Origin: Pholis gunnellus
Lineage: Eukaryota; Chordata; Actinopteri; Perciformes; Pholidae
DNA length: 64,000 nucleotides
Reading direction: 5' to 3'
Assembly (NCBI GenBank): GCA_910591455.2
Contig: OU342819.1
Coordinates: forward strand, 16,408,262 to 16,472,261
The notes beneath the pieces were generated by a model. It had not been told where the DNA came from and did no database searches. It saw only the letters and a program-made list of their open reading frames with translations. Position 1 is the first letter of the stretch. Every line of letters starts with the position of its first letter. Shown here piece by piece: positions 59,992 through 64,000 of this stretch. The position numbers and the translations under genes are program-made.

Positions 59992-62900
59992 ATACACGCT
60001 GCCTCCCTGCAACACCTCAGCCATGCAGGCTCCTACAGCACAGTGTGTCCTTGAGGACTCACTAACTACAGGCGCCCCTCCCCCCACCTATGCTCTCTCT
60101 TCTCATTCAATGTGTTTACATGTGCGCTAATGTAGCAGCTATAATCAGATTGATGCATTACTCTGAGTGTAGCTTCCAAACACCTAAACCACAGGTTATC
60201 TCTGCTCTAATAGGATTTACTTGAATGATGAGCAGATGAGGATTACTTGTCAGTCTTTCAAAGGTCTCTGGCATTTGCATACCTCACGTCTGATGTTTCC
60301 ATAACAGCACAATGGTTAGCATGCTTGGGGAGCAATGGAATACATGGAACGTTACGTAGTTAGTATATAAAAAAGGTAACAGTATTCATTACGGATACAG
60401 GAAAAAGAAGATGTAATCAGATTACCAATACACGTAGTGAAAATTGGGATAATTAGCAGGATTACAATTTAAAAATACATTTCAAAATGAAGAACGGTGC
60501 GCTATAATGCACGTGCACACATATTACAAAACACCTTTCACCATTATTTTGTATTAAAAGCAGAAAAAGGAAATAATATCACAGTGAAGTGCAACAGGGT
60601 GGTTTTTCACTCTCTCCAGTTCATCATAATGATTCTTCTTTTCTAGAGGAATCCCAACGAGTCGTGGAAAATAGGCTTCAAATTTCTGCTCAAATTTGCA
60701 TTCAGGTTAATTTCATTTCATGTATAAGGGTACTGCTGCTGCTCCGAGTTAAAATCCGCCAACACTAATGTGCCAAAGAATTTGAATCCTGGGATGACAG
60801 CATGTTCACCAGCTGGATGGCAGAACTTGCACTGTACTCTGATGTTTTTCCTCTCTTTTGCTATTTATACAAATTAATGGCAACATTTCAACATTTTATT
60901 TTGTCTTTATTTGCATTTTATTTTTCAAATAAACAAAATAGACAATTAATGTTCCTTTTGATATTGTGATACTTGGATTAGGGTACCGACTACATTTTTT
61001 AACAGGTAATCTGTTGGTTGTCGGCAAGTGACAGTTATGTGATAGTGATGAATTTATTGTAGCATTGATACAGAACAGCCATCAAATTGGTGAAAGGGCC
61101 AAAAGCAACACTGCTATGTCTATCTTGCTAACATTAGCCAATATAAGATACTGGTCATACCACAGCAAGAAGAAATGGTTGCCACAGCAAACCTCCTGAC
61201 TGTATTGAATTGAGCATGAATGTGTTTAATTGCTTATTAATTGAACTTTATTTATATATCATGTCTTCTTAACTTTATGTCTAGGGGAACACAAGAAGTT
61301 TACCCATCCTTAGTAAAAATAGGACCAAAACAAAAAAAGGCTGCTGAAACACTGATTAATAGAATAATATTGCAGAAATGGAAATAAAACTCACTAAGTC
61401 CACAGAGTCAAACAAAAAGAACAAGAAACAAAAGGACAAAGGACCTTTAAAGGCGTCCTTAAAGATAAAGGATGGGTTGACAAAGCTGTATGAAGGTGCT
61501 CTCAAGGAACAAAGTTTCACCAACTGGTTCTGGGGGTTGATATGCAATCCCACTGACGATCGAATCATGATCAGGTGTGGGTGATCAGGCACTCAAGAGA
61601 CGGGTGTGGCAGAAACACAGTGGGAGAGAGCTCTGTTCCAACAAGAGGCCAGAGGAAAGTCAGTGGACGCAACACCTTCATTTCTTATGTAGATTGGGCC
61701 AAACGTGTGATCATAGACGCCGTGTTGATCCACACAGCTGTTTTCAGTTGTTCTGATTGATTAGACCTCTGCCCAGGTGAGCTGTGCTCATAAATACTCA
61801 ATGACACCAAATGTGTCAAGTCAAAAAAAGAGGCTTCTTAAAAGAAAAGTAGGTTTGTTCTGGTCAGTCTGTTAGTCTTTACTCACCCACAAGGTCCTGA
61901 GAGAAGGTCTAATCTGGAAATGTAACTGAAAACACTTGAAACCTCCTGGTTTTTAGCTTGTTATCTGAGCTATGTATTTTTTGCATGTGATTAGCGGAAA
62001 CTGACATGACATTTGTATAAAATCGTACAAAAAATGAAGAATGTTTTTCATTAGATATTAAACAAACTGTATGATAATATGTTGTCCTCTGAACGGGCAC
62101 GCCCTGAAGAGGCAATGAACTAGTTAAGTCAAACAGTGGATTTGTTTGTATTAGCCCAATATTGGGCTATATAGATAATAACGTTTATAACGTTAGCGCT
62201 TTACTTCTGACTTCATAAAATCATAAAAGTGGCGTTCATTTGTGAAGGTGTTATCTTACTGAACAAAACGTTTAAGTATCATACACTTTTGTTTGCCACA
62301 GAGCTTATTTTCTGCAACAATCCGAAACAAAATGACTAAAACAAGACCAAGCTCAATGCAGCTTAGCATGTGCTGAAATGTGCGACACTAAGAACTGCAT
62401 TCTTGCAATGTTGTTTGAGCAGCTGATCACAGAGTTGTGCAGGAGAACCGGTCTAATGAGTGATGCTATATAAATAGTCAATGTTTGTCAGACGGCTGCG
62501 GAGAGTCTACTTTTCTTCCAGCTCTGTCGGTCCTTCACATTGTGTGTTATAAAGCTGCTCAGACATTTGAAAAGATGTCGGCGCAAGGTCATGGACAAGC
62601 AGCAGATGTCGATGCGACCCGTTCTCATTTCTAGTGTAGACACGAAGTTAAAGGACAAAACAACGGTGTGTGAGCACTTCCTTGTTGCTGAAATGCATAA
62701 GGTCAATAGATATGCGCATGACAAAACCATCATCAATGTGCAATTGAAATAAAAACATTGATACTGTTTGACGCTTCATCAAGTGATCACATCATGCGCT
62801 CAAAAGACTCTTGATTTCCTTTCATCACTTTGGCTGATTGGTGGTTGTGGACGGAGCTTATCTTTTTAGCCCGAGTTTGCTTAAATTAGGAAATTATTTT

Positions 62901-63194
62901 AAGAGAAACAACATGCTTGATTTTAACAACACATCTCGAAACAGCTGCGATGCTGTCAACAGTGTTCACATCATTTGTGTGCACTTGGTGGATTAAAGTA
63001 CATATCTAATATATTCACTGTCACGACTCACCCCATGAAGTCTCAACAATCATTTTCCAACTTTGACATCAGCATCCATGTCCTTAATTATTCATGTCTG
63101 GCAGGTAGCATTCATTTGTGCGGACATGAACAACTATTGCTCTGAAGGAATGTAGGATTTGCGCGGTTGCCATCATGCGAATGTGTTAAAGGTA
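57350..63194. other. Intergenic, nothing coding recognised
   Basis: Holds the CCT repeat at 59959-59986 and an 18-base tandem doublet of GTAGGAGCTTTGATA at about 58550-58582. A lysine-rich frame (61378-61584) and others show no domain that I recognise and no supporting splice or promoter context. The unique stretch 58130-58520 could be regulatory. Confidence 0.4.
59959..59986. repeat. (CCT)n trinucleotide repeat
   Basis: About nine CCT/TCC units. The minus-strand frame reading RRRRRRRRR across it is an artefact. Confidence 0.9.
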
Positions 63195-63642
63195 GGGTTG
63201 GTAATCCTACATTTTTGTAACATTTGTTGAAATTCTCATTACATCCCGACAACAACCGATGAATCGAATGCATTCGATGTCTGTGGCTGTTGCAGGACAG
63301 GTAATAAGCCCGTCCAACCATTTCGCTTGGTCCTAATGTAATAATTGGACGGGACACATGCCCGTCTACCTCACTGCCCGTCTACCTGCGCATATTCGGC
63401 CAGCTCACTCATTGCTCATCACTGAAGTCTTCCACAAGCTGCTAACCTGACAGCTGTGAGATCTACTACCAGCCATGTTCGTTGTTCATAGTGATCATTT
63501 TCGGGGAGTGGCTAAAGAGGGTTTGTTAGATTTAGCAAAACTGGATCTAGCGCTGCTAGCTACCTTCGTCGGAAAAGGGTTGGCAACACTGGACTGTGTT
63601 TTTTTGTTTTTTTTAAATCTAGTTTCTCAAGATTACCAACCC
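63195..63642. mobile_element. Element with GGGTTGGTAATC terminal inverted repeats
   Basis: GGGTTGGTAATC (63195-63206) and its exact reverse complement GATTACCAACCC (63631-63642) bound a 448-base segment. Inside is a frame (63475-63669) whose DNA, AGCTACCTTCGTCGGAAAAG GGTTGGCAACACTGG, I recall from fish interspersed repeats. No transposase is present. A target duplication is not obvious, so the family assignment is open; it may be a MITE. Confidence 0.5.
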
Positions 63643-64000
63643 CAGCTGTTGTTTTGTTTACCTTGGTAACTGGTCAACCAACTTATTCACTTGTGAGATT
63701 AAAATGGATTGGTGTGGCTTGCTGGATGGATGGATGGATGACTGTAGTCAACTGACTACGGATTGTTTTTTCTTTCGATCGATACCACTGTTTAGAGGCA
63801 AACGTCTTCTTCTTCTCCAGCAATCTATACGACTATGTCATTCGTAGCAGAGCTGATAGCCTTTTATACTTGTGAAACATCGACAACAACACACTTAAAG
63901 AACAAATTGCTGTTTGATCCAGTTCAGTTAGCAAACAACTCAGATATCTGGTTCCTGTAGTTGAGTCAAGCGCTCTCTCTCTCCCCTGCACCCAGTGTGC
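63643..64000. other. Intergenic tail of the window
   Basis: Contains a (GGAT)4 run at 63724-63740. Nothing else supported. Confidence 0.45.

Noticed and set aside
61378..61760. Lysine-rich small frame and the overlapping one after it
   Set aside because: No homology recognised, isolated and without promoter or splice evidence; likely chance in A-rich DNA.

Overview
This is vertebrate nuclear DNA, almost certainly from a ray-finned, probably percomorph, fish. The one recognisable gene is a teleost-type Cited4 with a two-exon structure. Around it lie many interspersed repeats of kinds common in percomorph genomes (a tRNA-derived SINE, 3' ends of fish LINEs, MITEs with terminal inverted repeats, several unclassified families), plus long CA, AG and GT microsatellites. 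There are no operons, no prokaryotic genes and no CRISPR array.

Layout. From 1 to about 43,130 I found no protein-coding exon that I can support. This stretch is intergenic sequence peppered with repeats: SINE copies (290-488, 11515-11680, 41216-41450), a SINE-like fragment at 31895-32035, three copies of one long family (2203-2500, 11845-12040, 22885-23505), several copies of a second family (648-795, 25650-25845, 26395-26525, 35115-35230, 39540-40035), a hAT-like MITE (27923-28160), a PIF/Harbinger-like MITE with a TTA target duplication (36355-37059), a MITE family with ATTGACCCTTCGCTA ends (29371-29528 and 37823-38264), and LINE 3' ends (29060-29250, 42507-42972). From 43,140 to about 48,840 lies the cited4 gene on the + strand: CCAAT box, CT-rich tract and TATA box, a short non-coding first exon with a start-stop upstream ORF, a 1.9-kb intron, and a single coding exon for 256 residues with a 28-residue polyglutamine tract. 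A 3' UTR of up to about 2.4 kb would end at an AATAAA with a GT-rich downstream element. From 48,840 to 64,000 is again intergenic, with a LINE reverse-transcriptase fragment (54199-54415), two more fish repeats and a final TIR element (63195-63642).

How it works together. CITED proteins do not bind DNA; they bind the CH1/TAZ1 domain of CBP/p300 through their C-terminus and modulate other activators. A small developmental regulator alone in tens of kilobases of non-coding DNA suggests that the flanks may hold its enhancers. Several unique, AT-rich, exon-free stretches are listed as candidates, but conservation cannot be judged from one sequence.

I did not find a previously undescribed system. 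The most checkable unusual points are the start-stop uORF in the cited4 leader, the interrupted CAG/CAA tract, a nearly perfect 18-bp-stem hairpin at 34394-34434, and the TIR elements.
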